In this document: positions 55,174 through 64,000 of the stretch, in pieces
How the letters are laid out: each line of letters opens with the position of its first letter
Numbering within the stretch: the stretch's first letter is position 1
Source of the DNA: an uncultured Sutterella sp.
GTDB taxonomy: Bacteria > Pseudomonadota > Gammaproteobacteria > Burkholderiales > Burkholderiaceae_F
Direction of reading: 5' to 3'
Assembly: GCA_900544255.1 (NCBI GenBank)
Contig: UQUM01000009.1
Span: 1-64,000, forward strand
Length of the DNA: 64,000 nt
The notes under the pieces: generated by a model
What the model was told of the DNA's origin: nothing
Seen by the model: the letters and a program-made list of their open reading frames with translations, nothing else
The model's database searches: none
Position numbers and translations under genes: made by a program

Positions 55174-56073
55174 ATGACTTCTTCAAAAAGTCTTTGTGCT
55201 CGGGCGCAGGAAAAATCCCGTCCCCGGCGTTTTATGACGCAGGTACTTGCCTTTGCCGGTCTTCGGGTGGCGGCGTACTTAAATTGTGCGGCATTGGTCG
55301 CGGCCTGCGTGTTTCTTCTTGTCGAGGGAAGCGGCGCCTTGACCTGGGACTTCATCGTCGATGCGCCGCAGAAAATGATGACCGAAGGCGGCGTCTTCCC
55401 GTGTCTGGTGGGAACGTTCCTTTTGGCGGCGGGCGCCATTGCGATGGCGCTTCCTTTCGGCGTGGCGTGCGCCGTGTGGTTAAACGAATACAGCCGGGAT
55501 TCGTTTCTAAAGGACGTGGTGCGGCTCTCGGTTGCCAACTTGGCGGGCGTTCCCTCGATCGTCTTCGGGCTCTTCGGACTGGCGTTCTTTGTGACGGCGC
55601 TGGGGTTCAAGGTGAGCCTTTTGTCGGGCGTGCTGACGCTTGCGGTATTGACTTTACCCATTATCATCAATACGACGGAAGAGGCCCTTAAACAGGTGCC
55701 GGGCGCCTGGCGTGAGGCGAGTCTCGCGCTGGGAGCGACGAAAAGTCAGACGATCGGACGCGTGGTGCTGCCGGCGGCCCTTCCCGGGATTCTCACCGGA
55801 GCAATTCTGGCCGTGGCACGCGCTGCGGGTGAAACGAGCGCCGTGATGTTTACGGCGGCGGTCTTTTACACGCCGAAGCTGCCGGAATCCGTTTTCAGCA
55901 GCGTGATGGCGCTTCCCTACCACATGTACGTTTTGGCGACGTCGGGAACCGAAATCGAAAAAACACGTCCGATGCAGTACAGCACGGGTCTTCTGTTGGT
56001 GCTCTTGGTTTTTGCGATGAATCTCGCGGCGATTCTGATTCGGGATCGGCTGCAGAAAAAACCGGCGGTATGA
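55174..56073 (+). CDS. pstA: Phosphate ABC transporter permease PstA
   Basis: PstA is the second permease. The 299-residue protein has the EAA loop TEEALKQVPGAWREASLALG, ARAAGETSAVMFTAAVFYTP, and six helices. A terminator follows immediately, so no phoU or phoB gene is co-transcribed. The N-terminus is basic and cytoplasmic. Confidence 0.95.
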   Translation: MTSSKSLCARAQEKSRPRRFMTQVLAFAGLRVAAYLNCAALVAACVFLLVEGSGALTWDFIVDAPQKMMTEGGVFPCLVGTFLLAAGAIAMALPFGVACAVWLNEYSRDSFLKDVVRLSVANLAGVPSIVFGLFGLAFFVTALGFKVSLLSGVLTLAVLTLPIIINTTEEALKQVPGAWREASLALGATKSQTIGRVVLPAALPGILTGAILAVARAAGETSAVMFTAAVFYTPKLPESVFSSVMALPYHMYVLATSGTEIEKTRPMQYSTGLLLVLLVFAMNLAAILIRDRLQKKPAV

Positions 56074-56077
56074 CCGA

Positions 56078-56114
56078 AAAAAACGCCGCTCCGAATTGTC
56101 GGAACGGCGTTTTG
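56078..56114. terminator. Bidirectional terminator between pstA and ychF
   Basis: AAACGCCG and CGGCGTTT with the inner CCGA/TCGG pair form a stem, with A run before and TTTTG after. It can serve both the pst transcript and ychF. Confidence 0.8.
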
Positions 56115-56133
56115 TCTGATCCCCGGAACGCGG

Positions 56134-57228
<1,095 letters not shown>

Positions 57229-57756
57229 TTCTTGTTTTTTCCTAAAACGAATCTGCTGCCGGCACGGTACTGCGCCGGCAACTTTTTGAAAATAGCGTGT
57301 AATTATAGAGGGGGCGGGGCGGCTAAATGACGTTTCGGATGTGAATTTTGAGCAAAAACGGGCAGTAAAAATCCGCTGATCTCTAAGAGGAATGTTGAGT
57401 TTTTTAGCTTCTTGCGAGCACAGAGCAACGACGGCGACAACCTCTTCGAGGATGGGTCGGGCTTGGGTACGGTCGAGAAAATATAAGTCGCAAGCGTTGA
57501 AGCGTAGGTTCAGGTCCGTATTTCAGTACCGACGCGCGAAAATTGGCGGACAGCACGGTTTTCAGGATCCGCTGACAGAAAAATCGGCGGATGTTTTCGT
57601 AACCATTGCGGCCCAAACTCAAATGAGTATTTGGCAACTCCGCGGAGTACCTCCCGTCGAAGCGTTCTTTCGCGGAAGATGAGTCTATATGGCGGCTTCG
57701 GACATGGCAGAAAGTCAGGCAAACGGAAGTTTGCTGAACTTAATGACAGTTGTTGG
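57229..57756 (-). other. Long intergenic region ychF-EamA with possible decayed coding remnant
   Basis: About 530 bases hold no intact gene. On the minus strand two frames have protein-like stretches, RNGYENIRRFFCQRILKTVL near 57560-57620 and then, shifted, [20 protein letters not shown] near 57430-57490, which stays open into the ychF start. I cannot assign either to a family. They may be remains of a frameshifted gene or chance. Confidence 0.35.
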
Positions 57757-57798
57757 AAAAAAACGCGGACTGCCGGAAATCGGCGGCCGCGTTTTTTC
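57757..57798. terminator. Terminator after the EamA gene
   Basis: AAAAAAACGCGG and CCGCGTTTTTT form a stem with A and T runs, thirteen bases after the EamA-type gene's stop on the minus strand. It can work in both directions. Confidence 0.8.
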
Positions 57799-57810
57799 AG
57801 AAACGGAGTC

Positions 57811-58806
57811 TTAAGACTGCACGGGCTGCAGTGCCATCTTGGCGGCGGCCGCTTCTTCGCGGGCGGCGTCTGCGCGCCGGAAAACCCACAAAGAGCCGAA
57901 GACCCCCGCAAGAAGAATCGTGTAGCCCACGACCATGGTGACGGTCGGCCATTCACCGCGCCACATCATGGCGTAGACGACGGACGAAATGGATTCAAAG
58001 ACGATGAGCTGACCTCCGAGAGCCGACGGCAGGCGCTGACTCATGGCGTTCCAGAAGTACATGGCGACCCAGGAGCAGAGCAGCCCGATCATCAGAGCGG
58101 TCGCGAGGAACCGCCAGGGGGCGGGCCCCAGAATCGTGACGCTCGTATCGAGCCACCCCACGGGGTAAGCGACGATGATGAAAAGAACCAATACGACGGG
58201 AAGCACGGTGACGCCCTGAAGCGCCGTCCACGCCGCCGAACTGTGCCGCGGGTGTGCGAGCAGCCATTCGCCGTTCACGATCGAGAACCACGTCCAATCG
58301 ATGACGGCGGCGACGCCGAACGCGACGCCGATCCAGAATTCAGCGGGGGATTCTGCGGCGGCCGTCATGTATTTAAATTCCGACCAGTTGGCGATCACGA
58401 GGCCCACGAGAATGACGATGAGGGGCGGGGTGATGGCACTCCAGGAAAGCGCCCGGTCGGAACCGCGACACAGAAAGTTGGACGAAACGGCCACGAGAAC
58501 CGGGATGACGGCCATGAACATGCCGGCCAACGGTGCGCCGGCGAGGCGAATGCATATGGTGATGAGGCTGTAGAAGACGACGTTGCCTAAAAACGGCAGT
58601 CGGAAGGCTTCCCAAACGTCCGCGCGGGAAAATTTCTTCAGATCCCGACGCAGGATGTAAATAAACGGCAACGACACGAAGCCGAACATAATGAAGCGGC
58701 TCAAAGCCACGAGAACCGGGTTGTATTCCGGCACCATCAACGGGGCGATATAAATCAACCCCCAGAGCGCGCCCGCGAGCACGCCCTGCAGTACACCAAT
58801 CCACAT
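57811..58806 (-). CDS. EamA/DMT-superfamily transporter
   Basis: A 331-residue membrane protein with about ten hydrophobic helices and the two-fold EamA repeat. The first repeat begins MWIGVLQGVLAGALWGLIYI, and the second includes LGGQLIVFESISSVVYAMMW, typical of the family's helix 8-9 region. Substrates in the family range from amino acids to sugars; this one is unknown. The C-terminal tail is Ala/Glu-rich. A structured leader precedes it. Confidence 0.88.
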   Translation of the reverse strand: MWIGVLQGVLAGALWGLIYIAPLMVPEYNPVLVALSRFIMFGFVSLPFIYILRRDLKKFSRADVWEAFRLPFLGNVVFYSLITICIRLAGAPLAGMFMAVIPVLVAVSSNFLCRGSDRALSWSAITPPLIVILVGLVIANWSEFKYMTAAAESPAEFWIGVAFGVAAVIDWTWFSIVNGEWLLAHPRHSSAAWTALQGVTVLPVVLVLFIIVAYPVGWLDTSVTILGPAPWRFLATALMIGLLCSWVAMYFWNAMSQRLPSALGGQLIVFESISSVVYAMMWRGEWPTVTMVVGYTILLAGVFGSLWVFRRADAAREEAAAAKMALQPVQS

Positions 58807-58847
58807 GTTGTTGAAACGATCTCAAGCTCCCGCCTTTCACCCGGGGG

Positions 58848-58927
58848 CGTTGCGATGCGGACGGCTTGATAAGTGAAAGCCCGCGTAAAACGGGTGCCGT
58901 CCGACGCCGGTTGACGAACGCGCAACG
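58848..58927 (-). promoter_or_regulatory. Candidate structured leader RNA of the EamA gene
   Basis: Nested complementary segments lie 42-121 bases before the start codon: CGTTGCG/CGCAACG (58848-58854 with 58921-58927), CGGACGGC/GCCGTCCG (58858-58865 with 58896-58903), and CCCG/CGGG (58880-58883 with 58891-58894), all exact. After them on the minus strand come CCCCCGGGTGAAAGGCGGG and the likely ribosome site. This looks like an aptamer-plus-switch layout, but I recognise no known class. Confidence 0.4.
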
Positions 58928-58953
58928 TCCGACAGCCGACCGAGGTTCTACCG

Positions 58954-58998
58954 AAAAAAAAGCGTTGTACAGGTTTTTCAAGAAACACCGAACAACGC
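58954..58998 (-). terminator. Terminator upstream of the EamA leader
   Basis: On the minus strand GCGTTGT (58998-58992) pairs with ACAACGC (58968-58962), with an inner TCGGTGTTT...AAAAACCTG region, followed by eight T. It ends the transcript of the DUF523 gene, about 100 bases past its stop, so the EamA gene needs its own promoter. Confidence 0.8.
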
Positions 58999-59094
58999 CG
59001 ATTTCGTGAAGGCCCTGATACTAACAGGGATGCTCCGGTTAAGCCATAGACTGTAGGGGTAAACCCGACGTAAAACAGATGGTTACTTCGGAAA

Positions 59095-59610
59095 TTATCG
59101 AGTGAGGCGCGCCGCTCGTTCAATGAGGCGCTCCGCGTCGTCTTCGTCCATGACGCGGATGCCGTGCCGTTCCAGAAGTTGTGCCGTAACGCCGCGCCCC
59201 GGGATCAATTGCCCGGAGAACGTGCCGTCGTAGACGTCGGACGAACTGCAGGAGGGGCTTTTCGCCTTAAGGATCGCGAGTTTCACGTTATGCTCCCGGC
59301 AAAGCGTGAGAGTGTCTTGAGCGCCCTTCACGTAAGCCTCGGTGACGTCCGTTCCGTCCGCGGTAAGAACGCGTCCCAACCCCGCCAGAACTTCCGCCGC
59401 GGTGCGGCCGGGTTCAATTTCGGCGGGTGGGCGCGGCGTAGAAAGGCCGCCCGCGCACTCCGGGCAGCAGAGGATTTTCGTCAGCCCCTTTTCTTCGAGA
59501 ACGGTGATGAGGGCTTCGCAGCCCGAACCCGCGGGTTTGGACTTGCCGTCGTAGCGGCAGGCGCGGCCTGCGAGGCACGCGCTCACTAAAAAGGCAGGGC
59601 TAGACGGCAT
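59095..59610 (-). CDS. DUF523/TudS-like desulfidase family protein
   Basis: A 171-residue DUF523 protein. Family member TudS is an iron-sulfur thiouracil desulfidase. Cysteines expected for the cluster are in VSACLAGRACRYDG, ILCCPECAGGLSTPRPPAE and AKSPSCSSSDVYDG. This is a single-domain form without the DUF1722 extension. It overlaps pth by eleven bases. The substrate in this organism is inferred from the family only. Confidence 0.85.
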   Translation of the reverse strand: MPSSPAFLVSACLAGRACRYDGKSKPAGSGCEALITVLEEKGLTKILCCPECAGGLSTPRPPAEIEPGRTAAEVLAGLGRVLTADGTDVTEAYVKGAQDTLTLCREHNVKLAILKAKSPSCSSSDVYDGTFSGQLIPGRGVTAQLLERHGIRVMDEDDAERLIERAARLTR

Positions 59611-60232
59611 CGGTTTTCGCGGGTTTGGGAAGACTTCCGAATTTTTTCAGAGTCCGTTCGATGCGGGCCGTATCACCGGTGATCCACCAGGGCACGGTCT
59701 TAAGCGCTTCGGCAATCATCGGGCGGATGGCGCTTTCGTGTTCGGAAGATGGGCAGCCCAACACCCAGTCGTACACCTGTTGCTGCGGACAGTAGACGCG
59801 CGGGTGACCGATCCCGATCCGAAGGCGCCAAAAGTTCGGCGTGGAGAGTTTCGCGGTAATGTCCTTTAAACCGTTGTGACCGGCGTTGCCGCCGCCCAAC
59901 TTCACTTTGAGGCACCCCGGTGCGATGTCGAGTTCATCGTGCACGACGAGAATTTCTTCGGGTTTGATTTTGTAATAGGCGGCAAGCGCCTGCACGGCCG
60001 AGCCCGACGCATTCATGTAGGTCGTGGGTTTTAAGAGCCACACGTCGCCTTCGGGCGTCGTGAGCCGCGCCGTATCCCCGAAGAAGCGGGCATCGGACGA
60101 AAAACGGACGCCCTTTTCTCGGGCGAGTTCATCCAGAAACCAGAACCCCATGTTGTGACGGGTACTGCGGTATTCGTCACCGGGATTGCCGAGGCCGACG
60201 ATCAGACGAATCGGCGTCAGTTTGGCGGGCAT
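59600..60232 (-). CDS. pth: Peptidyl-tRNA hydrolase
   Basis: Pth frees tRNA from peptidyl-tRNA that falls off ribosomes. The 210-residue protein has LIVGLGNPGDEYRSTRHNMG with catalytic histidine, KPTTYMNASGSAVQALAAYY, VHDELDIAPGCLKVKLGGGN (catalytic Asp), and GHNGLKDI. It lies three bases downstream of the helicase gene and overlaps the DUF523 gene. In related bacteria it lies directly after rplY; here the helicase gene has come between. Confidence 0.97.
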   Translation of the reverse strand: MPAKLTPIRLIVGLGNPGDEYRSTRHNMGFWFLDELAREKGVRFSSDARFFGDTARLTTPEGDVWLLKPTTYMNASGSAVQALAAYYKIKPEEILVVHDELDIAPGCLKVKLGGGNAGHNGLKDITAKLSTPNFWRLRIGIGHPRVYCPQQQVYDWVLGCPSSEHESAIRPMIAEALKTVPWWITGDTARIERTLKKFGSLPKPAKTDAV

Positions 60233-60235
60233 GAT

Positions 60236-62035
60236 TTATTCCTCTTCAAAACGGGATTTCTTGGCGCGCTTTTTAGCGCCGTCTCCCAAGTCGCCGAAGC
60301 GGTCGCGTTTCGGCGTTTTATTCTTAAAGTCGCGCTTGGCGGGGCGGCTGCCCTCGTCCTGTCGGGGTTCGCGGTAGCCTGCGGCGCGCTTGGGTTGATC
60401 CCTGCGCACCGTCACCGTGCGCCCCTTGATGGTGGTGCCACGGAGCGCCGTGACGACGGCTTGTGCGACGGGCGAATCCACTTCCACCAACGTGAAGCGG
60501 TCTGCGATGTCGATGGCGCCGATGCGGCGGCTCGCGATGCCGGCTTCGTTCGCAATTGCGCCCACGATGTCCGAAGGACGGATGCCCATTTCGCGGCCCG
60601 CTCCGATAAAAAGACGCGTCATGCCTTCTTCAGGGGCCTTATTAAAGAGCCCCGTGTCCGGTCGGCGTTCGCGCGGTTCCCGGCGCTTCTTTTCAAAAGG
60701 CGTGACGGCAGGAATTTCTTCTTCGTCTTCGGTGTTGCCGGCGAGTTTGTCGGCGTAAGCAAGCGCTGCGGCCGCCACTTCAAAAGGATCGGCATCTTCG
60801 CAGAGCTGTTCGGCGACGACGCGGTACTTTTCAAAGCGTCCCGACAGGAGTTCTTCCTTCACGGCACCGCGCGTCACTTCCATGCGCTTGGCGCGTACGT
60901 CGGTGACGGTGGGAACGGTGAGAAGCTCGATTTTCGCCTTCGTGATGCCTTCAAGCGCCCGCAGGCGGCGATGTTCGCGCGGTTCTAGTACCGTAATCGC
61001 AACTCCGGTGCGGCCTGCGCGGCCCGTGCGGCCGATGCGGTGTACGTAGGTTTCAAGCGACGCCGGAATGCCGAAGTTGATGACGTGAGTGACGTTTTCA
61101 AGATCAATGCCGCGGGCTGCGACGTCGGTTGCGACGATGACTTCGCAGTTGCCGGTTTTCGCGCGCTTCATCACGCGATCGCGGGAATCCTGATCAAGCC
61201 CCCCGTGCAGCGCCTCGACGGCAAACCCGCGGGTGCGCAGCGCTTCGGTCACTTCGTCCACTTCATTGCGGGTACGCGCAAACACAATCGCGAGTTCCGC
61301 GGCCTCCACGTCAAGAATGCGCCCTAACGCGGCCAAGCGGTGCGCATGCCCCACCATGTAGGCTTTCTGAGGAACGCGGGGTGTTTCGCCGTCGGCGGTT
61401 TTCTCGCGGGCGATGACGATTTTCTGCGGATCCTTTAAGTGCGACTCCGCAATGCGGCGGATGCGTTCGGGGAGCGTAGCGGAGAAAAGCGCCGTCTGAC
61501 GTTCGGGCGGAAGTTCCGCGAGGATCGCTTCCAATTCGTCGGCAAAGCCCATGTCGAGCATTTCGTCGGCTTCGTCCATGACGAGCGCCTTGATGGCGGA
61601 AAGATCGAGCGTTCCCTTTTTGATGTGGTCAAGTGCGCGTCCCGGGGTGGCTACGACGACGTGTACGCCGCGGTTCAAAAGTCGGATCTGGCGTCCGTAT
61701 TCCTGTCCGCCGTAGATGGGAGCAACGACGATGCCTGTTTTTTTGCCGAAGTTATTAAAGGCTTCGGCAACCTGCAGACAGAGTTCACGGGTAGGGGTCA
61801 AAACGAGAACGGCCGGCAGCCCTTTTTCCTGCTCCACGACATATTTTTCAATGAGGGGGAGCGCAAAGGCGGCGGTTTTCCCCGTCCCCGTCGCGGCTTG
61901 TCCCAGCACGTCTTTTCCTGTGAGGAGCACGGGGATCGCCGCGGTCTGAATGGGCGTCGGTTCTTCAAAGCCCATCTCGGCGAGGGCACTCGTAATGGTG
62001 TCGGAAAGTCCGAGAGCGGAAAAGGCGTTATCCAT
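60236..62035 (-). CDS. deaD: DEAD-box RNA helicase (DeaD/CsdA type)
   Basis: This helicase unwinds RNA in ribosome assembly and cold growth. The 599-residue protein has the Q motif (FSALGLSDTITSALAEMGFE, PTPIQ), AATGTGKTAAFALPL as motif I, VMDEADEMLDMGF as motif II, SAT in FSATLPER, and HRIGRTGRAGRTG as motif VI. A DbpA-type RNA-binding domain follows at about 485-560 (RLFIGAGREMGIRPSDIVGA), then a basic RGG-poor tail. Confidence 0.95.
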   Translation of the reverse strand: MDNAFSALGLSDTITSALAEMGFEEPTPIQTAAIPVLLTGKDVLGQAATGTGKTAAFALPLIEKYVVEQEKGLPAVLVLTPTRELCLQVAEAFNNFGKKTGIVVAPIYGGQEYGRQIRLLNRGVHVVVATPGRALDHIKKGTLDLSAIKALVMDEADEMLDMGFADELEAILAELPPERQTALFSATLPERIRRIAESHLKDPQKIVIAREKTADGETPRVPQKAYMVGHAHRLAALGRILDVEAAELAIVFARTRNEVDEVTEALRTRGFAVEALHGGLDQDSRDRVMKRAKTGNCEVIVATDVAARGIDLENVTHVINFGIPASLETYVHRIGRTGRAGRTGVAITVLEPREHRRLRALEGITKAKIELLTVPTVTDVRAKRMEVTRGAVKEELLSGRFEKYRVVAEQLCEDADPFEVAAAALAYADKLAGNTEDEEEIPAVTPFEKKRREPRERRPDTGLFNKAPEEGMTRLFIGAGREMGIRPSDIVGAIANEAGIASRRIGAIDIADRFTLVEVDSPVAQAVVTALRGTTIKGRTVTVRRDQPKRAAGYREPRQDEGSRPAKRDFKNKTPKRDRFGDLGDGAKKRAKKSRFEEE

Positions 62036-62158
62036 GGGAAAAGTCCAAAAATTCGGTTCAAAAAAGAACCGCGGACCGCTTCGCGGGCGTGAGCCGCATC
62101 GAAGGTATCCGCGGTGTCGTCACCGGCGTTGCCGCCGGTGCGTGATTTGGGCGAAGAA

Positions 62159-62806
62159 TTACTTCGCAGCCGGAGCGGCGGCAGCAGGAGCCGCGGCAGC
62201 AGCCGGGGCCGCAGCATCGGCGGCAGCGGGAGCAGCGGGAGCAGCAGCCGTATCTTCGGCGATCACGGTCACGGTGGCGATCGGGGTTTCCGGAGCGATC
62301 GCACGCACGCCTTCGGGAAGCTTCACGTCGGCAACGCGCATCGTCGTCTGGCTCGTCATGCCGGAGAGATCCACTTCGATGAATTCGGGCAGGGCCTTGG
62401 GCATGGCGGCCACTTCCACGAAGCTCGTGAGGTGGCTGATGAAGCCCTTATCGATCTTGACGGCCGGGCTGTTTTCAGCGCCGAAGAAGTGCAGCGGCAC
62501 GCGCATCGTCACTTCAGAGTTCGGGTCAACGCGCTGGAAGTCGCAGTGCATGACCTGGGGCTTGTAGGGGTGCATCTGGAACGCACGCAGAATGACGAGT
62601 TCTTCCTTGCCGTCCAATTCCATATCGAGAATGGAAGCGTGGAACTTTTCCTTCTGCAGGTTGTAGAAGAGTTCGTTGTGATCGAGCGCGATGGGCGTAG
62701 CTTCAACATTGTTCCCGTAGACGATGCCCGGGACCTTGTTTTCGCGACGCAGGCGGCGGCTCGCACTCGTTCCCTGCTCTTTACGCGTGACAGCAGTGAA
62801 TTTCAT
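62159..62806 (-). CDS. rplY: 50S ribosomal protein L25 (CTC form)
   Basis: L25 binds 5S rRNA. The 215-residue protein is the longer CTC/TL5 type, with the L25 domain (TRKEQGTSASRRLRRENKVPG split at SASRRL) and a second beta domain with HLTSFVEVAAMPKALPEFIE. The last 35 residues are almost only Ala and Pro. A GC hairpin CACCGGC/GCCGGTG lies about 20 bases past its stop. Downstream of prs, the usual order. Confidence 0.96.
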   Translation of the reverse strand: MKFTAVTRKEQGTSASRRLRRENKVPGIVYGNNVEATPIALDHNELFYNLQKEKFHASILDMELDGKEELVILRAFQMHPYKPQVMHCDFQRVDPNSEVTMRVPLHFFGAENSPAVKIDKGFISHLTSFVEVAAMPKALPEFIEVDLSGMTSQTTMRVADVKLPEGVRAIAPETPIATVTVIAEDTAAAPAAPAAADAAAPAAAAAPAAAAPAAK

Positions 62807-62898
62807 GATTTAACTCCGAATAGTAGGGGTTTTAAAAGTGAAAAAATTGTCCGCAGCCGCGACCAGCTGCGGAACGCTCGAATGACCGAAAACGCGTC

Positions 62899-63858
62899 TT
62901 ATTCGTTAAAAAGCGCGCTTACGGAATCTTCCCGCGCGATGCGGGAAATGGTTTCGCCCACGAGATGCGCGCAGGAGAGCTGGCGGATCTTGGAGCACTG
63001 TTCGGCTTCGGGGCGCAGGGGGATCGTATCCGTGATCACCACTTCGTCCAAGGCGGAATTGGCAATGCGTTCGATGGCGTTGCCGGAGAAAACGGGGTGG
63101 GCGGCGTAAGCGAGAACGCGCTTGGCGCCGCGTTCCTTCAAGGCGCCCGCGGCGTTGCAGAGGGTGCCCGCGGTGTCGACGATGTCGTCGGTGATGACGC
63201 AGGTACGACCCTTCACGTCGCCGATGATGTTCATGATTTCCGCGACGTTGGCACGCGGACGGCGCTTATCGATGATGGCGAGATCAACGCCCAGTTCTTT
63301 GGCCATCGCACGGGCACGGACCACGCCGCCCACGTCCGGGCTCACCACCATAAGATCCGGGTACTGGTGAGCGAGGATGTCGTTCAGAAGCACCGGGGTG
63401 GAATAGATGTTGTCCACGGGCACGTCAAAGAAGCCCTGAATCTGGTCGGCGTGCAGATCCATCGTGAGGACGCGGTTCACGCCCACGCTCTGGAGCATGT
63501 TCGCCACGACCTTGGCGGAAATGGCCACACGGGCGGAACGAGGACGGCGATCCTGACGGGCATAACCGTAGTAGGGCATCACGGCGGTGATGCGGCGCGC
63601 AGAGGCGCGGCGCAGAGCGTCCGTCATGATCATGAGTTCCATCAGATTATCGTTGGTGGGGGCGCAGGTGCTCTGCAGCACGAAGACGTCGCTGCCGCGG
63701 ACATTTTCGTTGATTTCCACCATCACTTCCCCGTCGGAGAAGCGGTTGACCGTCGCACGGCCGAGCGGAATGTTGAGGTACTGCGTTACCGCGTGCGCAA
63801 GCTTGGGGTTGGCGTTGCCCGAGAAAACCTTCAGGCTGTCAGGAACGACAGGAACCAT
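62899..63858 (-). CDS. prs: Ribose-phosphate pyrophosphokinase
   Basis: Prs makes PRPP from ribose 5-phosphate and ATP for nucleotide, histidine and tryptophan synthesis. The 319-residue protein has [40 protein letters not shown] (ATP loop), [18 protein letters not shown] (metal site) and [18 protein letters not shown] as the PRPP loop. The 142 bases from its start to the window end hold no tRNA or gene I can recognise. Confidence 0.97.
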   Translation of the reverse strand: MVPVVPDSLKVFSGNANPKLAHAVTQYLNIPLGRATVNRFSDGEVMVEINENVRGSDVFVLQSTCAPTNDNLMELMIMTDALRRASARRITAVMPYYGYARQDRRPRSARVAISAKVVANMLQSVGVNRVLTMDLHADQIQGFFDVPVDNIYSTPVLLNDILAHQYPDLMVVSPDVGGVVRARAMAKELGVDLAIIDKRRPRANVAEIMNIIGDVKGRTCVITDDIVDTAGTLCNAAGALKERGAKRVLAYAAHPVFSGNAIERIANSALDEVVITDTIPLRPEAEQCSKIRQLSCAHLVGETISRIAREDSVSALFNE

Positions 63859-64000
63859 GGTAATTTGCTCTTATCTGTATGAAATTAAACGGGAATGTCC
63901 GACGATGAAACGTCAGTCAAGTATGGAGCCGCCGGCTCCGATTTCGCGGCGCAGTGCCTCGAAAAACGCAAGATTTTAACATCCGCCCTCAGCAAAATCA

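Noticed and set aside
63859..64000. Possible tRNA-Gln or ispE end upstream of prs
   Set aside because: These are common neighbours in betaproteobacteria, but no cloverleaf or GTTCRANYC T-arm pattern is present in the last 142 bases.

Overview
The window looks like chromosome of a Gram-negative, GC-rich betaproteobacterium, most likely an anaerobic or microaerophilic member of Sutterellaceae (Sutterella/Parasutterella type, Burkholderiales). The evidence is a full inner-core LPS and Lpt gene set, betaproteobacterial gene orders (hit-tatABC; dnaQ-rnhA-methyltransferase; kdsD-kdsC-lptC-lptA-lptB-rpoN; mutM-mutY near rapZ), a rubrerythrin, and a nickel-pincer (lar) cluster. The genus is inferred from gene content and not from any marker comparison. 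No rRNA or CRISPR array is present. Three tRNA genes are: Lys-CTT, Lys-TTT and Gly-CCC.

Layout. 0-1.4 kb: 3' part of a group II intron with its reverse transcriptase. 1.5-9.4 kb: pyrD, hit, tatABC, two tRNA-Lys, a FemAB-like aminoacyltransferase, recA-recX, terC. 9.5-9.7 kb: remnant of an IS605-type element. 9.8-18.7 kb: heptose synthesis (gmhB, hldD, rfaE1-type hldE) on minus, and pgi, waaC, waaA, thiD, murA on plus. 18.8-25.5 kb is the most mobile part: trmB, tRNA-Gly, a broken hybrid sensor kinase split by a TnpB element, a MATE exporter, and an uncharacterised AAA+/nuclease-like ATPase behind a perfect 15-bp inverted repeat. 25.6-33.7 kb: rubrerythrin, dnaQ, rnhA, methyltransferase, ffh, a CcsA-like protein, ampD, a Fur-box-controlled unknown membrane protein, phosphomannomutase. 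33.9-37.6 kb: larA-larB-larC-larE, with LarC apparently lacking its second domain. 37.8-45.1 kb: tsaD, aroD, hslR, trpS, metK, mutM, mutY. 45.2-52.1 kb: aspartate dehydrogenase, rapZ, rpoN, LPS transport and Kdo genes. 52.3-56.1 kb: a phosphate-uptake locus in which pstB is divergent from pstSCA, with phased 11-bp Pho-box arrays facing both ways. 56.1-64 kb: ychF, an EamA transporter with a structured leader, a DUF523/TudS-like protein, pth, a DEAD-box helicase, rplY, prs.

How the genes work together. Heptose (gmhB, hldD, hldE, waaC), Kdo (kdsD, kdsC, waaA) and transport (lptA, lptB, lptC) genes cover much of the route to core LPS. murA, ampD and the FemAB-like gene concern peptidoglycan. The pst genes form a PhoB-type phosphate regulon. 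The lar genes would build and use the nickel-pincer cofactor, apart from the missing LarC C-terminal domain.

Nothing here can be called a proven new system from sequence alone. The best leads are the AAA+/PD-(D/E)xK-like ATPase with its palindromic upstream element, the Fur-controlled unknown membrane protein, the LarC1-only lar locus with a terminator after larA, the TnpB insertion in the kinase, the bidirectional Pho-box array, and palindromes upstream of recA.
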